NCBI GenBank assembly: GCA_964480195.1
Contig: CAYZOJ010000016.1
Coordinates: forward strand, 1 to 31,019
DNA: 31,019 nucleotides
Direction: 5' to 3'
Origin: Stercoripulliclostridium_A sp964480195
GTDB taxonomy: Bacteria; Bacillota; Clostridia; Christensenellales; DTU072
Shown here: piece by piece, positions 14,770 to 23,164 of the stretch
How positions within the stretch are numbered: position 1 is the stretch's first letter
How the letters are laid out: each line of letters starts with the position of its first letter
Notes under the pieces: model-generated
What the model was told of the DNA's origin: nothing
The model's input: the letters and a program-made list of their open reading frames with translations, nothing else
Databases searched by the model: none
Program-made: the position numbers and the translations under genes

Positions 14770-15219
14770 TTATTTATTGTAGCTCTTGGTTACGAGTTCG
14801 AGGGCAACGGGTTTTTGTGCCTGATGCTTGTGCTCGGGTCCGGCGTAAGTGAAGAGCTTGGACGCCATTTGTCTGCCGAGGGAGTTCTTGGGAAGCATAC
14901 CTTTGACGGCGTGCGTTACAACGAACTCGGGCTTGGTTTCGAGAAGTTTGTCGTAACGGACTTCTTTAAGACCGCCGACATAACCGGTATGATAACGATA
15001 GAACTTTTTCTCGGCTTTGTTGCCGGTAAGTACTACCTTGTCGCAGTTAACTACTATTACGTAATCGCCGGTATCGACGTTGGGAGTAAAGGTGGGCTTG
15101 TTCTTACCGCGAAGTACCATCGCAACTTGGGTTGCGAGTCTGCCGAGAGGCATTCCGCTTGCGTCTACAACGTACCACTTTTTTTCTACGTCGCCGGGCT
15201 TTGCCATATAAGATTTCAT
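14770..15219 (-). CDS. rplM: Ribosomal protein uL13
   Basis: Large-subunit protein L13, an early assembly protein. 149 residues with WYVVDASGMPLGRLATQVA, DTGDYVIVVNCDKVVLTGNK, KFYRYHTGYVGGLKE and AVKGMLPKNSLGRQM, all characteristic. GGAGG lies before the ATG. It has its own promoter and a structured leader of about 70 nt rather than depending only on the ecf-truA transcript upstream. Confidence 0.99.
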   Translation of the reverse strand: MKSYMAKPGDVEKKWYVVDASGMPLGRLATQVAMVLRGKNKPTFTPNVDTGDYVIVVNCDKVVLTGNKAEKKFYRYHTGYVGGLKEVRYDKLLETKPEFVVTHAVKGMLPKNSLGRQMASKLFTYAGPEHKHQAQKPVALELVTKSYNK

Positions 15220-15290
15220 GGTAAATCCTCCGTTTTTCTATTCGATTTCCGACTCCGAGGGGCTAGTTCTTTGCCGAAATCTCACGTGCC
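15220..15290 (-). promoter_or_regulatory. Structured 5' leader of rplM
   Basis: The transcribed leader can fold with outer arms GATTTC/GAAATC (complement of 15244-15249 and 15276-15281) enclosing inner GGC/GCC and CTC/GAG pairings, before the GGAGG site. Bacillota L13 operons are known to carry autoregulatory leaders; whether this is that type could not be tested here. Confidence 0.4.
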
Positions 15291-15295
15291 TAAAT

Positions 15296-15324
15296 ATAAT
15301 ATTATAATAATTTAAATAAGTCAA
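15296..15324 (-). promoter_or_regulatory. Promoter of rplM-rpsI
   Basis: Minus strand TTGACT (15319-15324), 17 bp, TATTAT (15296-15301), in a very AT-rich stretch between truA and rplM. Confidence 0.8.
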
Positions 15325-15350
15325 ATAAAAATAACGATTTTTTACGATTT

Positions 15351-16100
15351 TTATAAATTTTCTTCATCGGGATACTCTACCGAGTCGAGATACAGCCCTT
15401 CCGCAGGGAATGTCTTACCTCCGAGACGCCTGTTTCCCGTTTCGAGCATATCTTTTACAGTGCTTTCGGGAAGCTTGCCTCTCCCTATAAAAATCAGCGT
15501 GCCGACGATTATCCGCACCATGTTGTATAAGAAACCGTTACCCGTTACGTAAAAATCTATTTCGTCGCCGTCTTGTTTTATTTCGATGTCGTAAATCTCG
15601 CGTACGTAGTCGTTAACGGGACTTCCCGTCGAAGAAAATGCCCTAAAATCGTGTTTGCCTATCAAAAGTTGCGCGGATCTCCGCATACGCTCGACGTCTA
15701 CAGTCGGAATGACTTTTACCGCCCTTCCTTTTCTGAGCGGTGAATCGGCGCGAGAAACGTAAGTTCTGTAAACGTAAGTCTTGCGCTTTGCCGAACGCTG
15801 TGCGTGGAAACGCTCCGACACCGCGCGCATTTCTCTGATTTTGACGTCTTCCGGTAAAATCGCGTTAAGCGCAAACGACATTCTGAACGTATCGAGCTTT
15901 TTGTCCGAGTCGAAATGCGCGACCTGTCCCCTTGCGTGCACGCCCTTATCCGTTCTTCCCGAACCGATGATAACCGTCTTTTTGCCGAGAAGCACGCCGA
16001 GCGCGTCCTCGACGACTTCTTGAACGGACAACGCGTTCTTTTGTCTTTGCCAACCGCTGTATCCCGCGCCGTCGTACTCTATGGTGAGGGCGTAACGCAT
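15351..16100 (-). CDS. truA: tRNA pseudouridine(38-40) synthase
   Basis: Isomerises uridines 38-40 in the anticodon arm of tRNAs. 249 residues from MRYALTIEYDGAGYSGWQRQ, the standard TruA N-terminus. GSGRTDKGVHARGQVAHFD contains the catalytic Asp in RTDKGVHA, and RAFSSTGSPV and GNGFLYNMVRIIVGTL are further family motifs. The frame is open for 29 codons upstream, but those lie inside ecfT and encode an Arg-rich shadow, so I reject them. The start overlaps the ecfT stop by one base (TAATG), so translation is coupled. Confidence 0.97.
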   Translation of the reverse strand: MRYALTIEYDGAGYSGWQRQKNALSVQEVVEDALGVLLGKKTVIIGSGRTDKGVHARGQVAHFDSDKKLDTFRMSFALNAILPEDVKIREMRAVSERFHAQRSAKRKTYVYRTYVSRADSPLRKGRAVKVIPTVDVERMRRSAQLLIGKHDFRAFSSTGSPVNDYVREIYDIEIKQDGDEIDFYVTGNGFLYNMVRIIVGTLIFIGRGKLPESTVKDMLETGNRRLGGKTFPAEGLYLDSVEYPDEENL

Positions 16101-16912
16101 TAGTAGAGCCCCCAGAAATTGTTGTTTACGGCAACGGTAAGCACGATAAACACCGCGGTGAACAACGTCGCGACGACGTCGCGCCAACCGGGCTTGAAAA
16201 CCTTGTAACGCGTTCTGTTGGGAGTTGCGTTATAGCACCTTGCGTCCAAGGCGAGAGCAAGTTCGTCCGCGCGTCTGAACGCCGAAACGATAAGCGGTAT
16301 AAGCACGGGTACGAGAGCTTTTGCGCGCTTGAACAAACCGCCTGAATCGAACGACGCGCCACGCGCCGTCTGCGCCATTGTGATCTTGTCGGTTTCCTCC
16401 ATCAAAATCGGAATAAACCTAAGCGCGATACTCATTATTACGGCTATGTCGTGCACGGGAACTTTAATGTATTTGAGCGGTGAAAACAAGCTTTCCAATC
16501 CGTCGGTAATTGCTGTCGGCGTCGTGGTGTAGGTTAGGAGCGACGTGCCCGCAACAAGGAGCGTCAGCCTTAAAACGAGAGCTAAGGCAAAGTAACAGCC
16601 CTCAACGGTAATGCTAAGGCGCCACCAAGACCAGAGTACGGTTTCTCCGCGATAGAAAAATATGTTTATCACCGCGGTGAACAGCAAAATGAAAATTATC
16701 GCTTTTATGCTTTTTAGTACCTTAATAATCGGTATTCGGGACGCCAAAATGGCAGTTATGACAAATACTCCGACGACGATGTAGCCGTACAGGTTCTGCA
16801 CCAAAAACGACATTACAATAAACGCCACGCTCAAAACTATTTTGAAACGCGGGTCGAGTTTATGCACGAACGAGTCGACGGGATAGTATTGCCCGAGTGT
16901 AAAATCTCTCAT
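16100..16912 (-). CDS. ecfT: ECF transporter transmembrane component EcfT
   Basis: 270 residues. Membrane coupling subunit of a shared (group II) energy-coupling-factor vitamin transporter; it links two ATPases to exchangeable S components. N-terminal LGQYYPVDSFVHKLDPRFK is typical, followed by four or more membrane helices between about 25 and 125 and a final one near 246-263. The cytoplasmic coupling helices carry the two Ala-Arg motifs that dock on the ATPases, TARGASF and DARCYN (second one with Cys in place of Gly). Its ATG overlaps the ecfA2 stop (ATGA at 16909-16912). Confidence 0.96.
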   Translation of the reverse strand: MRDFTLGQYYPVDSFVHKLDPRFKIVLSVAFIVMSFLVQNLYGYIVVGVFVITAILASRIPIIKVLKSIKAIIFILLFTAVINIFFYRGETVLWSWWRLSITVEGCYFALALVLRLTLLVAGTSLLTYTTTPTAITDGLESLFSPLKYIKVPVHDIAVIMSIALRFIPILMEETDKITMAQTARGASFDSGGLFKRAKALVPVLIPLIVSAFRRADELALALDARCYNATPNRTRYKVFKPGWRDVVATLFTAVFIVLTVAVNNNFWGLY

Positions 16913-17757
16913 TCTTCGAGCCTCCCGCGTATCGCTCTTACAAGCTCTTCGGCATTGCGTACGGGCGGAATTTCGAACCCGCGCGCTCTGAGCATTGCGC
17001 GAATTTTGTAAACGTGCGGAAGATCGAGTCCCGTGCCCTCAATGATTTCGGGCGAATCGAATATCTCTTCGGGGGTGCCTACCGCTACGAGTTTGCCGTG
17101 GTCGAGTACCGCAACTTTATCGCAAAACTCGCATATCTCGTCCATATTGTGAGATATCATTATGACTATTTCCGCAAACTCTTTTTTGAGGCTCCTTACG
17201 AGTTCGAGCATTTCGCGTTTTCCGCGAGGATCCAGTCCCGCAGTCGGTTCGTCAAGCACGAGTACGGAGGGTTTGGACGCTATAACTCCCGCTACCGCAA
17301 CGCGACGTTTTTCGCCTCCCGACAGCTCGAACGGCGACTTTTCCTCGACCTCTTTATCGCCCATTCCGACAAGAGAAAGCGCTTCTCTCGCGTGATTTTC
17401 CGCGCTTTCTTTATCCATACCGAAATTCTTGGGACCGAACTCGACGTCTTTCAAAACGGTATCGTCAAACAGCTGATACTCGGGATATTGAAAAAGCATT
17501 CCGACGTTACGGCGTAAAGCCTTAAAATCTATTTTGCGCGCCGAAAGGTCTACGTCGCCGACGTAAATTTTACCGCGTTGGATGCGTATAAGTGCGTTAA
17601 AATGCTTGCCGAGAGTGGATTTTCCGCTACCCGTAGAGCCGATGATTCCTATGGTTTCACCCGAATTTACCGTAAAAGAAATATCATTGAGCGCTTGGCA
17701 CTCGAACGGAGTTTTGACCGAATATACGTAAGAAAGATTTTCTACTTTAATTTGCAT
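16909..17757 (-). CDS. ecfA2: ECF transporter ATPase EcfA2
   Basis: 282 residues from MQIKVENLSYVYS. ATP-binding subunit. Walker A GSTGSGKST, Q-loop FQYPEYQLFDDTV (the QYPEYQLF form typical of EcfA2), signature LSGGEKRRVAVAGV, Walker B VLVLDEPTAGLD and switch His in VIMISHNMDE are all intact. The start at 17755-17757 is chosen because GGAGGCG (17760-17766) lies just upstream and the domain begins there; the 52 upstream codons in frame overlap ecfA1 and are rejected. The true gene overlaps the end of ecfA1 by 16 bases. Confidence 0.96.
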   Translation of the reverse strand: MQIKVENLSYVYSVKTPFECQALNDISFTVNSGETIGIIGSTGSGKSTLGKHFNALIRIQRGKIYVGDVDLSARKIDFKALRRNVGMLFQYPEYQLFDDTVLKDVEFGPKNFGMDKESAENHAREALSLVGMGDKEVEEKSPFELSGGEKRRVAVAGVIASKPSVLVLDEPTAGLDPRGKREMLELVRSLKKEFAEIVIMISHNMDEICEFCDKVAVLDHGKLVAVGTPEEIFDSPEIIEGTGLDLPHVYKIRAMLRARGFEIPPVRNAEELVRAIRGRLEE

Positions 17758-18602
17758 ATCGCCTCCGCAAGTTGCTCGTCGGTAAGCGCAAACGGAACGT
17801 CGTATCCCGAGGCTCTGAGTTGCGCCGAAACTTTTGCCGAAATCGGCGGTTCCAATCCCGCGGATTCCAATATAGCCACATTTGAAAATACTTCTTCGGG
17901 GCTTCCGGAACAAATGACGGTACCGTCGTGCATTACGAAAATATCGTCGGCATTGACGGCTTCGTCCATATAGTGGGTTATGAGGACTACGGTAACGCCG
18001 TTTTCTTTGTTGAGCCTAAGCACCGTGTCCATAACTTCTTTGCGACCTTTGGGATCGAGCATCGAAGTGGACTCGTCGAGAATAAGGACTTCCGGAAGCA
18101 TTGCAAGAGCCGTCGCTATCGCTATACGCTGTTTTTGCCCGCCCGAAAGCTTGACGGGGGAACGATGACGGTACTCGCTCATCCCTACCTTTTCGAGCGC
18201 CCACGTTATGCGTTTGTCGATTTCCTCGCGCGGAACTCCGAGGTTTTCGGGTCCGAAAGCAATATCGTCCTCGATTATCGAAGCAACCGTCTGATTGTCG
18301 GGATTTTGGAATACAAGACCTATTTTGGAACGTATTTCGTATAAAGCTTCCTCGTTACGAGTGTCGTATCCGAACGCGGTAACGGTGCCGTAGTCGGGCT
18401 CCATAAAGGCGTCCGCAAGCTTGGCAAGAGTCGATTTCCCGCTACCGTTGGCACCGAGAAGTACGGTAAAACTTCCGCTCTTGACGGATAAATCGACGTT
18501 ACGTACTCCGCGCGTGACGGAATCGCCGGATTTATAATCGTATCCGACGTTATCGAACGTTATAATGCGCTCCCCGCGCTTTACCGAAAAATCGAAGTCC
18601 AT
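17742..18602 (-). CDS. ecfA1: ECF transporter ATPase EcfA1
   Basis: 286 residues from the ATG at 18600-18602. ATP-binding subunit with Walker A GANGSGKST, Q-loop FQNPDNQTVASIIEDDIAFGPENLGV (EcfA1 type), signature LSGGQKQRIAIATAL, Walker B VLILDESTSMLD and switch His in VLITHYMDE. It heads the ecfA1-ecfA2-ecfT-truA operon, in the same order as Bacillus subtilis. A GTG seven codons upstream would lie inside the promoter. The -10 box ends 9 nt before the ATG and only a weak CGGA precedes it, so the transcript probably has a leader of just a few bases. Confidence 0.96.
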   Translation of the reverse strand: MDFDFSVKRGERIITFDNVGYDYKSGDSVTRGVRNVDLSVKSGSFTVLLGANGSGKSTLAKLADAFMEPDYGTVTAFGYDTRNEEALYEIRSKIGLVFQNPDNQTVASIIEDDIAFGPENLGVPREEIDKRITWALEKVGMSEYRHRSPVKLSGGQKQRIAIATALAMLPEVLILDESTSMLDPKGRKEVMDTVLRLNKENGVTVVLITHYMDEAVNADDIFVMHDGTVICSGSPEEVFSNVAILESAGLEPPISAKVSAQLRASGYDVPFALTDEQLAEAICKLK

Positions 18603-18611
18603 ATCCGAAAT

Positions 18612-18640
18612 ATAATACCACACTATATCGAATATTTCAA
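18612..18640 (-). promoter_or_regulatory. Promoter of the ecfA1-ecfA2-ecfT-truA operon
   Basis: Minus strand TTGAAA (18635-18640), 17 bp, TATTAT (18612-18617), then 9 nt to the ATG. Confidence 0.75.
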
Positions 18641-18667
18641 ATAATTAAATGCAATCGGCAAAAAGCA

Positions 18668-18704
18668 ATCGGTATTTTTAAGAATTTATTTATAATCGAC
18701 CGAT
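18668..18704 (-). terminator. Weak possible terminator after the CYTH gene
   Basis: Six-bp arms ATCGGT (18668-18673) and ACCGAT (18699-18704) with a long AT-rich loop, followed on the minus strand by TGCTTTTTG. The long loop makes this uncertain. Confidence 0.3.
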
Positions 18705-18711
18705 AACCCTA

Positions 18712-19224
18712 CTAAAATTCGTCGTCTACGTTCGGAACGCTCCTTGCTAAAGACACGTTCAAAAACCGCGGATCAAGCGTTACTTCCCTGACCGTTTTTA
18801 TGTAATTAGGGATAACGTAAGCCTCGTCCTCGGCGCCGAGTTCTATTTCGAGTACGGCGTAATTTTCCCAAAAATCGAAAACGTCTATTTCGAGCACGTG
18901 CCCGTCCTCTTGCGATATGCAATACCGCGTTTTATGTACGGTTCGTAAATTCGGGTCTGCTTCTTTAAGGAGTTCTCTATATTCGCCCTCGTCCGTTTCC
19001 CTTTCGCACTCGATTCTCGTAAATGCACCGTCGGCTTGACGTTTTGCCGTGTACGTGTAATGAGGCGTTCCGCGCAAAACGCGCTTACGCACTCTGCGGG
19101 TCGGAAACTCCTCGGTAGGAAGAAGATACGTCTGCGTTATTTCCGAGCTTTCCGCGCCCGCTTTCGAGAGCACTTCCGAGGTCGGTTTGACTATTAAAAA
19201 CTTGCGTTCGATTTCGTTATGCAT
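18712..19224 (-). CDS. CYTH domain protein (triphosphatase / class IV adenylate cyclase-like)
   Basis: 170 residues. EIERKFLI at 4-11 gives the N-terminal ExExK motif (Glu4, Glu6, Lys8), followed by strand pairs with alternating Arg, Lys and Glu (RRVRKRVLR, YTYTAKRQ, RIECERE, KTRYCI, LEIDVFDFW, LEIELG) that build the triphosphate tunnel of CYTH enzymes. These hydrolyse inorganic or nucleoside triphosphates, or make cAMP; polyphosphate or triphosphate hydrolysis is the commoner bacterial activity. It starts two bases after the sensor kinase stop, as the last gene of the htrA-regulator-kinase operon, so its expression is tied to that stress system. The exact substrate is unknown. Confidence 0.9.
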   Translation of the reverse strand: MHNEIERKFLIVKPTSEVLSKAGAESSEITQTYLLPTEEFPTRRVRKRVLRGTPHYTYTAKRQADGAFTRIECERETDEGEYRELLKEADPNLRTVHKTRYCISQEDGHVLEIDVFDFWENYAVLEIELGAEDEAYVIPNYIKTVREVTLDPRFLNVSLARSVPNVDDEF

Positions 19225-19226
19225 AT

Positions 19227-20702
19227 CTACAAAATACGCGGAAGCTCGATGTAAAACGTCGAGCCCTCTCCTTTGCTGGTGATAACTCCGTACACTCCGC
19301 CCGGGTGTCTGTTCATTACGGATTTGACGATTGAGAGTCCCAATCCCGTGCCTACGGTTGCCCGTTTATGAGATTTTTCGGATTTATAATATCTGTCCCA
19401 AATGTGCGGAAGCACTGTAACATCAATGCCTTCTCCCTTGTCTATGACTTCGATTCTGACGTTTGCTCCGCGCACGTACTCTTTGACGGTAACCTTTTTG
19501 TCGGCTCCGCAATAGTTGACGGCGTTGTTTATAAGATTATAAATAACCTGCGTGATTTTAGCTTCGTCCGCATAGACTTTAGCCGATTTCCCGTGCTCCC
19601 ATTCGATGGTGTATCCGAGGTGCTCTATAAGCTTAGAGTGCCTCGCAATGAGCTCGTCGAGGGACGCAACGATATCGTATTTTTCGAGTTTGAGCGAATC
19701 GGCGTTTTCCTGCTCTCTGGAAAGATCGAGGACATCCTTTACGAGATTTCCGAGCCTTTCCGACTCGTCAATGACGACTTGGAGATTCTCCGCCGTCGCT
19801 TCGGACGGGATATCCCGCATAAGCTCCGAATAGCCCTTAATGAGGGTGAGTGGCGTACGCAAATCGTGACCGACGTTAGCAATCAGTTCCTTGCGGTACC
19901 TATCGACTTCCGATACCTCTTTGCCCGCCGTGACAAGGGCGTCGGAAAGTTCTTCTATCTCCCTATAACTTCCCGTAATGCGTTCGGTACCGTCCGCGTT
20001 ACCCGCGGTAATATCTCCCGCAAGACGGCTGAGGTTTTCGATGGGCGAGGCAATATTGCGAGATATTTTAATCCCGACTACAACCGCCAAAACAATCGCC
20101 GTCAAACTAACGATACCGAGGAAAATAGCTATCGAGTTTTTAACCGCGGATTCCGCCGAAAGAGAGGAGTCCTCCAATACGACAACGACCTCACCTTCCG
20201 CGTTCACGACGGCTTTTCCGCACAAAACGGAGTCGGTAAGTCCTGCCGATTTTTCGGGAACACTTCCTTTGTAATCGTCCTTATTGTATCCGTCGCCGTA
20301 CGGAATATCGCTGTAAACTTCGGAAAAATCGTCATCCGACGACTTGATTTTTTGATAAAGGTCTTTGAGGGTCGAATCAGAATAGGTATGCACAAGGCAA
20401 TATGCGCGGGCTTCGGATTCCCACAAAATGTCGCCGTTTGCGTTTATGACGACTACGCACGCCGTGCGGTTACGAGCTATGTGTCGGGTCAGCACGTCTA
20501 CCGTGTCGGAATCAATGTTTTCCGCTATCGTCGCGACATCATTCGCCACAAGACGTTTTTTATAAGACGCAAAAAGGGCGTCGAAACATACAAGTTCGAG
20601 CACCCAAAGAGCTAATAATACAATTATTGCAAAAAGAATAAACGCCGTCGAAATACGGTATTTAACGGGGAGCGCTTTCCTTTTTGCGTTTTCTTTAGCC
20701 AT
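19227..20702 (-). CDS. Membrane sensor histidine kinase
   Basis: 491 residues. Two membrane segments (about 17-40 and 187-211) frame an extracytoplasmic sensor region of roughly 145 residues rich in Asp and Ser. A HAMP-like linker (about 212-265) leads to the HisKA domain with H-box NVGHDLRTPLT (phosphoacceptor His279) and then the ATPase domain: N-box NLINNAVNY, G1 DKGEGID, F-box WDRYYKS and G2 GTGLGLSIVKSV, all intact. It overlaps the end of the response regulator gene by 8 bases, so the two form a pair. The link to an HtrA-type protease suggests an envelope-stress role, which is inference from context. Confidence 0.96.
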   Translation of the reverse strand: MAKENAKRKALPVKYRISTAFILFAIIVLLALWVLELVCFDALFASYKKRLVANDVATIAENIDSDTVDVLTRHIARNRTACVVVINANGDILWESEARAYCLVHTYSDSTLKDLYQKIKSSDDDFSEVYSDIPYGDGYNKDDYKGSVPEKSAGLTDSVLCGKAVVNAEGEVVVVLEDSSLSAESAVKNSIAIFLGIVSLTAIVLAVVVGIKISRNIASPIENLSRLAGDITAGNADGTERITGSYREIEELSDALVTAGKEVSEVDRYRKELIANVGHDLRTPLTLIKGYSELMRDIPSEATAENLQVVIDESERLGNLVKDVLDLSREQENADSLKLEKYDIVASLDELIARHSKLIEHLGYTIEWEHGKSAKVYADEAKITQVIYNLINNAVNYCGADKKVTVKEYVRGANVRIEVIDKGEGIDVTVLPHIWDRYYKSEKSHKRATVGTGLGLSIVKSVMNRHPGGVYGVITSKGEGSTFYIELPRIL

Positions 20703-21363
20703 CGAATCTATATCCTAATCCGCGTAATGTAACTATATATTCGGCACAGTCGCCAAGACTTTTTCTAAGCAGTTTGATGTGTGTGTCGAGTGTCCTTTCA
20801 TCGCCGTAAAAATCGTATCCCCAGATTTCGCTGAGTAACTTTTCGCGCGTCAAGGCTATTCCCCTGTTCTTGACCATATAGAACAGTAAATCGTATTCCT
20901 TGGGCGAAAGGTCCACGGGAGTACCTTCTATATAAACTATTCTCGCGGTAAAGTCGATTTTGAGTTTGCCGTTTTCGTATATGTCCTGCGAATGCGGACG
21001 AACCTTACTCCTCGCCATAACTGCGTTTATGCGGAGCATAAGTTCTTTGGGCGAAAACGGTTTGACGATGTAGTCGTCGGCGCCGATTTCGAATCCGTGA
21101 ATTTTATCGTACGTTTCCGTCCTTGCGGAAAGCATTAAAACGGGAATCTTGGAAAACTTACGTATCTCCCTCACCGCCGAAAATCCGTCAAGCTCCGGCA
21201 TCATTACGTCCATAATTATAATATCGTAACCGCCGGTACGCGCGCACTCTATCGCCTCTAACCCGTCGCCGGCTTCCCCGTAAGTGTAACCCTCGAGCTT
21301 ACAGTATTTAGCTATCAGTTCGCGTATCGCGGGTTCGTCGTCGACTATCAATACTTTATACAT
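20695..21363 (-). CDS. OmpR/PhoB-type response regulator
   Basis: 222 residues from MYKVLIVDDEPAIREL. The receiver domain has acidic pair Asp8-Asp9, phosphoacceptor Asp52 in IIMDVMMPELDG, the Ser/Ala switch in LMLSART and Lys in DYIVKPFSPKEL. The winged-helix DNA-binding domain follows from about 125 (LSPKEYDLLFYMVKNRG, GDERTLDTHIKLLRKSL, VTLRGLGYRF). The start is fixed by AGGAGG at 21368-21373, overlapping the htrA stop; the much longer open frame upstream is a shadow of htrA and is rejected. It is probably activated by the adjacent kinase and may control its own operon. Confidence 0.96.
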   Translation of the reverse strand: MYKVLIVDDEPAIRELIAKYCKLEGYTYGEAGDGLEAIECARTGGYDIIIMDVMMPELDGFSAVREIRKFSKIPVLMLSARTETYDKIHGFEIGADDYIVKPFSPKELMLRINAVMARSKVRPHSQDIYENGKLKIDFTARIVYIEGTPVDLSPKEYDLLFYMVKNRGIALTREKLLSEIWGYDFYGDERTLDTHIKLLRKSLGDCAEYIVTLRGLGYRFDG

Positions 21364-21371
21364 AAAACCTC

Positions 21372-22529
21372 CTATTTGTCGCAGTCCGTGCGTTGGGTAA
21401 TCAACATCGAAACGGTATGCAACGTATTGTCGCGCATATATTCGACGTCGATTTTTTCGCCTACGGCATGTGCGTTGAGCACGGCGTTCCACTCCTCTAT
21501 CGTGTGAACGTCCACGCCTCCCGCGGATACTATGTAATCGTTTTGTTTGAGTCCGAGCGTTTGAAGAGCTCTCGGAGCGTCCGAACTGATTTTGCCGATA
21601 TACAGACCGCAAAGCTTGGTGTCGCTCGAAGATATTTCGTAAAGTTCGATGGCGTCTAAATCCACCCTGCCCCTGACGTATCCGCACTCGATAAGATCGA
21701 CGCCTACCTTGTATGCGATTTCGGAGGGAATTGCAAAACCTACGCCGTCCGAACCTTTCGAATTGACGATACCTACAAGCGCACCGTACATATTAAAAAG
21801 ACCTCCGCCCGAGCAACCGCTCGTAACGACGATATTGGTTTGTATGAGATTGTCCATCTCTTTGCCGTCAACGGTCGCACTCCTGTTAAGTCCCGAAATC
21901 ATACCGCCGGAAACAGAGCCTCCGAGGCTACCCGTCGGGTTGCCTATCGCTATTACGCTCTGTCCCTGATCCAAAACGTTCGAGTCGCCTTTGTTTGCCG
22001 AGTTTAACGTGCGAGCGCCGATTTTGAGTACGGCAATATCCGTAATTTTGTCCCCGCGTACCCATTCTGCTCTATAGGTTGCGCCGTCCGAAAGTTTGAC
22101 GTCTACAGCCTCGGCTCCCGCCACTACGTGGTATGCCGTCAAAATGTGCCCGTCGTCCGTCATTACGACACCGCTACCCGCACTCGTCTTGACGTATCCG
22201 CCGGCTCCGTTTTGAACAGATCCCGTATGTATTTCTGCCACGCTGTCGCGTACTGCAAGAACGACTTCGGGTGCAGTCATTTCTCCGCCGTCCGCATTGA
22301 CTTTGGTCGCTCTGTCCGCCGAATCGACATAGATTACCGTCGTATTGGTAGTTCCTCCGTCAGATTCTCCTACGGCAAGTTTCGCTCCCAAAAATCCGCC
22401 GCCGACGCATAACCCGAAAATCAAAACTATCGACAATACCACAATAGCCGGCGAAACGCCTTTCTTTACGGGTACCGTCCTCGGAATGCGCGACCGCGCT
22501 TCGTATGTATATCTGTTTTTATCGTGCAT
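21372..22529 (-). CDS. HtrA/DegP-like membrane-anchored serine protease with PDZ domain
   Basis: 385 residues: cytoplasmic basic N-terminus, one membrane anchor (about 26-49), trypsin-like protease domain (about 85-275) and one PDZ domain (about 300-378). Triad residues are His134 (ILTAYHVVAG), Asp164 (TDIAVLKI) and Ser240. The serine motif is GCSGGGL instead of the usual GNSGGPL. HtrA proteases degrade misfolded envelope proteins. A GGGAG site precedes the ATG. It lies 82 bases after ppa and heads the regulator-kinase-CYTH genes with gaps of 8 bases or less. An inverted repeat ACGCG-CATA-CGCGT (22541-22554) in its upstream region could be an operator, though no clear promoter was found. Confidence 0.93.
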   Translation of the reverse strand: MHDKNRYTYEARSRIPRTVPVKKGVSPAIVVLSIVLIFGLCVGGGFLGAKLAVGESDGGTTNTTVIYVDSADRATKVNADGGEMTAPEVVLAVRDSVAEIHTGSVQNGAGGYVKTSAGSGVVMTDDGHILTAYHVVAGAEAVDVKLSDGATYRAEWVRGDKITDIAVLKIGARTLNSANKGDSNVLDQGQSVIAIGNPTGSLGGSVSGGMISGLNRSATVDGKEMDNLIQTNIVVTSGCSGGGLFNMYGALVGIVNSKGSDGVGFAIPSEIAYKVGVDLIECGYVRGRVDLDAIELYEISSSDTKLCGLYIGKISSDAPRALQTLGLKQNDYIVSAGGVDVHTIEEWNAVLNAHAVGEKIDVEYMRDNTLHTVSMLITQRTDCDK

Positions 22530-22611
22530 ATTACTCCCAAACGCGCATACGCGTATTTATTAAGTAATAGTATTGCATAATTATGTAGTTTTTATGAACT
22601 CAACGTGAATT

Positions 22612-23148
22612 TTATCTTCCGGGATAGAATCTATCGTTATACGCCTTGACGGCTTTACGAATGGTTTCCTTGGCAACTTCGGCGTTTTCGACTTTGAGAA
22701 CGGCGGTCTGCTTGCCTTCGAGGGACTTATAGACGGTAAAGAAATGGCTTATTTCCTGCATTATGTGATTAGGAAGTTCGCTTATGTCTTTATAGTCGCT
22801 CCAGCTGGGCTCTTTGAACGGAATCGCGATGATTTTGTTATCGACAAAACCGTCGTCCATCATCGTGAGCATACCTATGGGATAGCAACGGCAGAGCGCG
22901 AGAGGACGTATGTTCTCGCTCGAAATTACCAGCACGTCGAGGGGGTCGAGGTCTTCGCTATATGTGCGCGGAATAAATCCGTAGTTCGCGGGATAGTGGG
23001 TGGAAGTGTAAAGCACGCGATCCAAAATCAAAAATCCCGTCTGCTTGTCGAGTTCGTATTTGTTCTTACTGCCCTTGGAAATTTCTATTACGGCGAGGAA
23101 ATCGTCTTCTTTTATTCTGTCCGCGCCTACGTCATGCCAAATATTCAT
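22612..23148 (-). CDS. ppa: Inorganic pyrophosphatase, family I
   Basis: Hydrolyses pyrophosphate from biosynthetic reactions in the cytoplasm. 178 residues. Family I signatures are YELDKQTGFLILDRVLYTSTHYPANYGFIPRTY and the metal-binding DLDPLDVLVI (DxDxxD pattern). GAGGAGG before the ATG is a strong ribosome-binding site. It starts 16 bases after mscL and is probably co-transcribed with it. Confidence 0.97.
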   Translation of the reverse strand: MNIWHDVGADRIKEDDFLAVIEISKGSKNKYELDKQTGFLILDRVLYTSTHYPANYGFIPRTYSEDLDPLDVLVISSENIRPLALCRCYPIGMLTMMDDGFVDNKIIAIPFKEPSWSDYKDISELPNHIMQEISHFFTVYKSLEGKQTAVLKVENAEVAKETIRKAVKAYNDRFYPGR

Positions 23149-23164
23149 ACTGCCTCCTCGATTT

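Noticed and set aside
17758..17913. N-terminal extension of ecfA2 (and of truA, the response regulator and gldA)
   Set aside because: The extensions overlap the preceding gene or promoter, lack family similarity, and a good ribosome-binding site or coupled start exists at the family's normal N-terminus.
18651..18674. Direct repeat GCAATCGG twice in the gap after the CYTH gene
   Set aside because: Only two short copies with no array structure; not CRISPR and possibly chance.
19368..20615. Long plus-strand open frame (415 codons) opposite the sensor kinase, and similar ones at 29303-30493, 3838-4848 and 5739-6719
   Set aside because: Each lies antisense to a gene with clear family motifs, has no recognisable domain, and reads as Tyr/Arg/Phe-rich shadow translation of the opposite strand.
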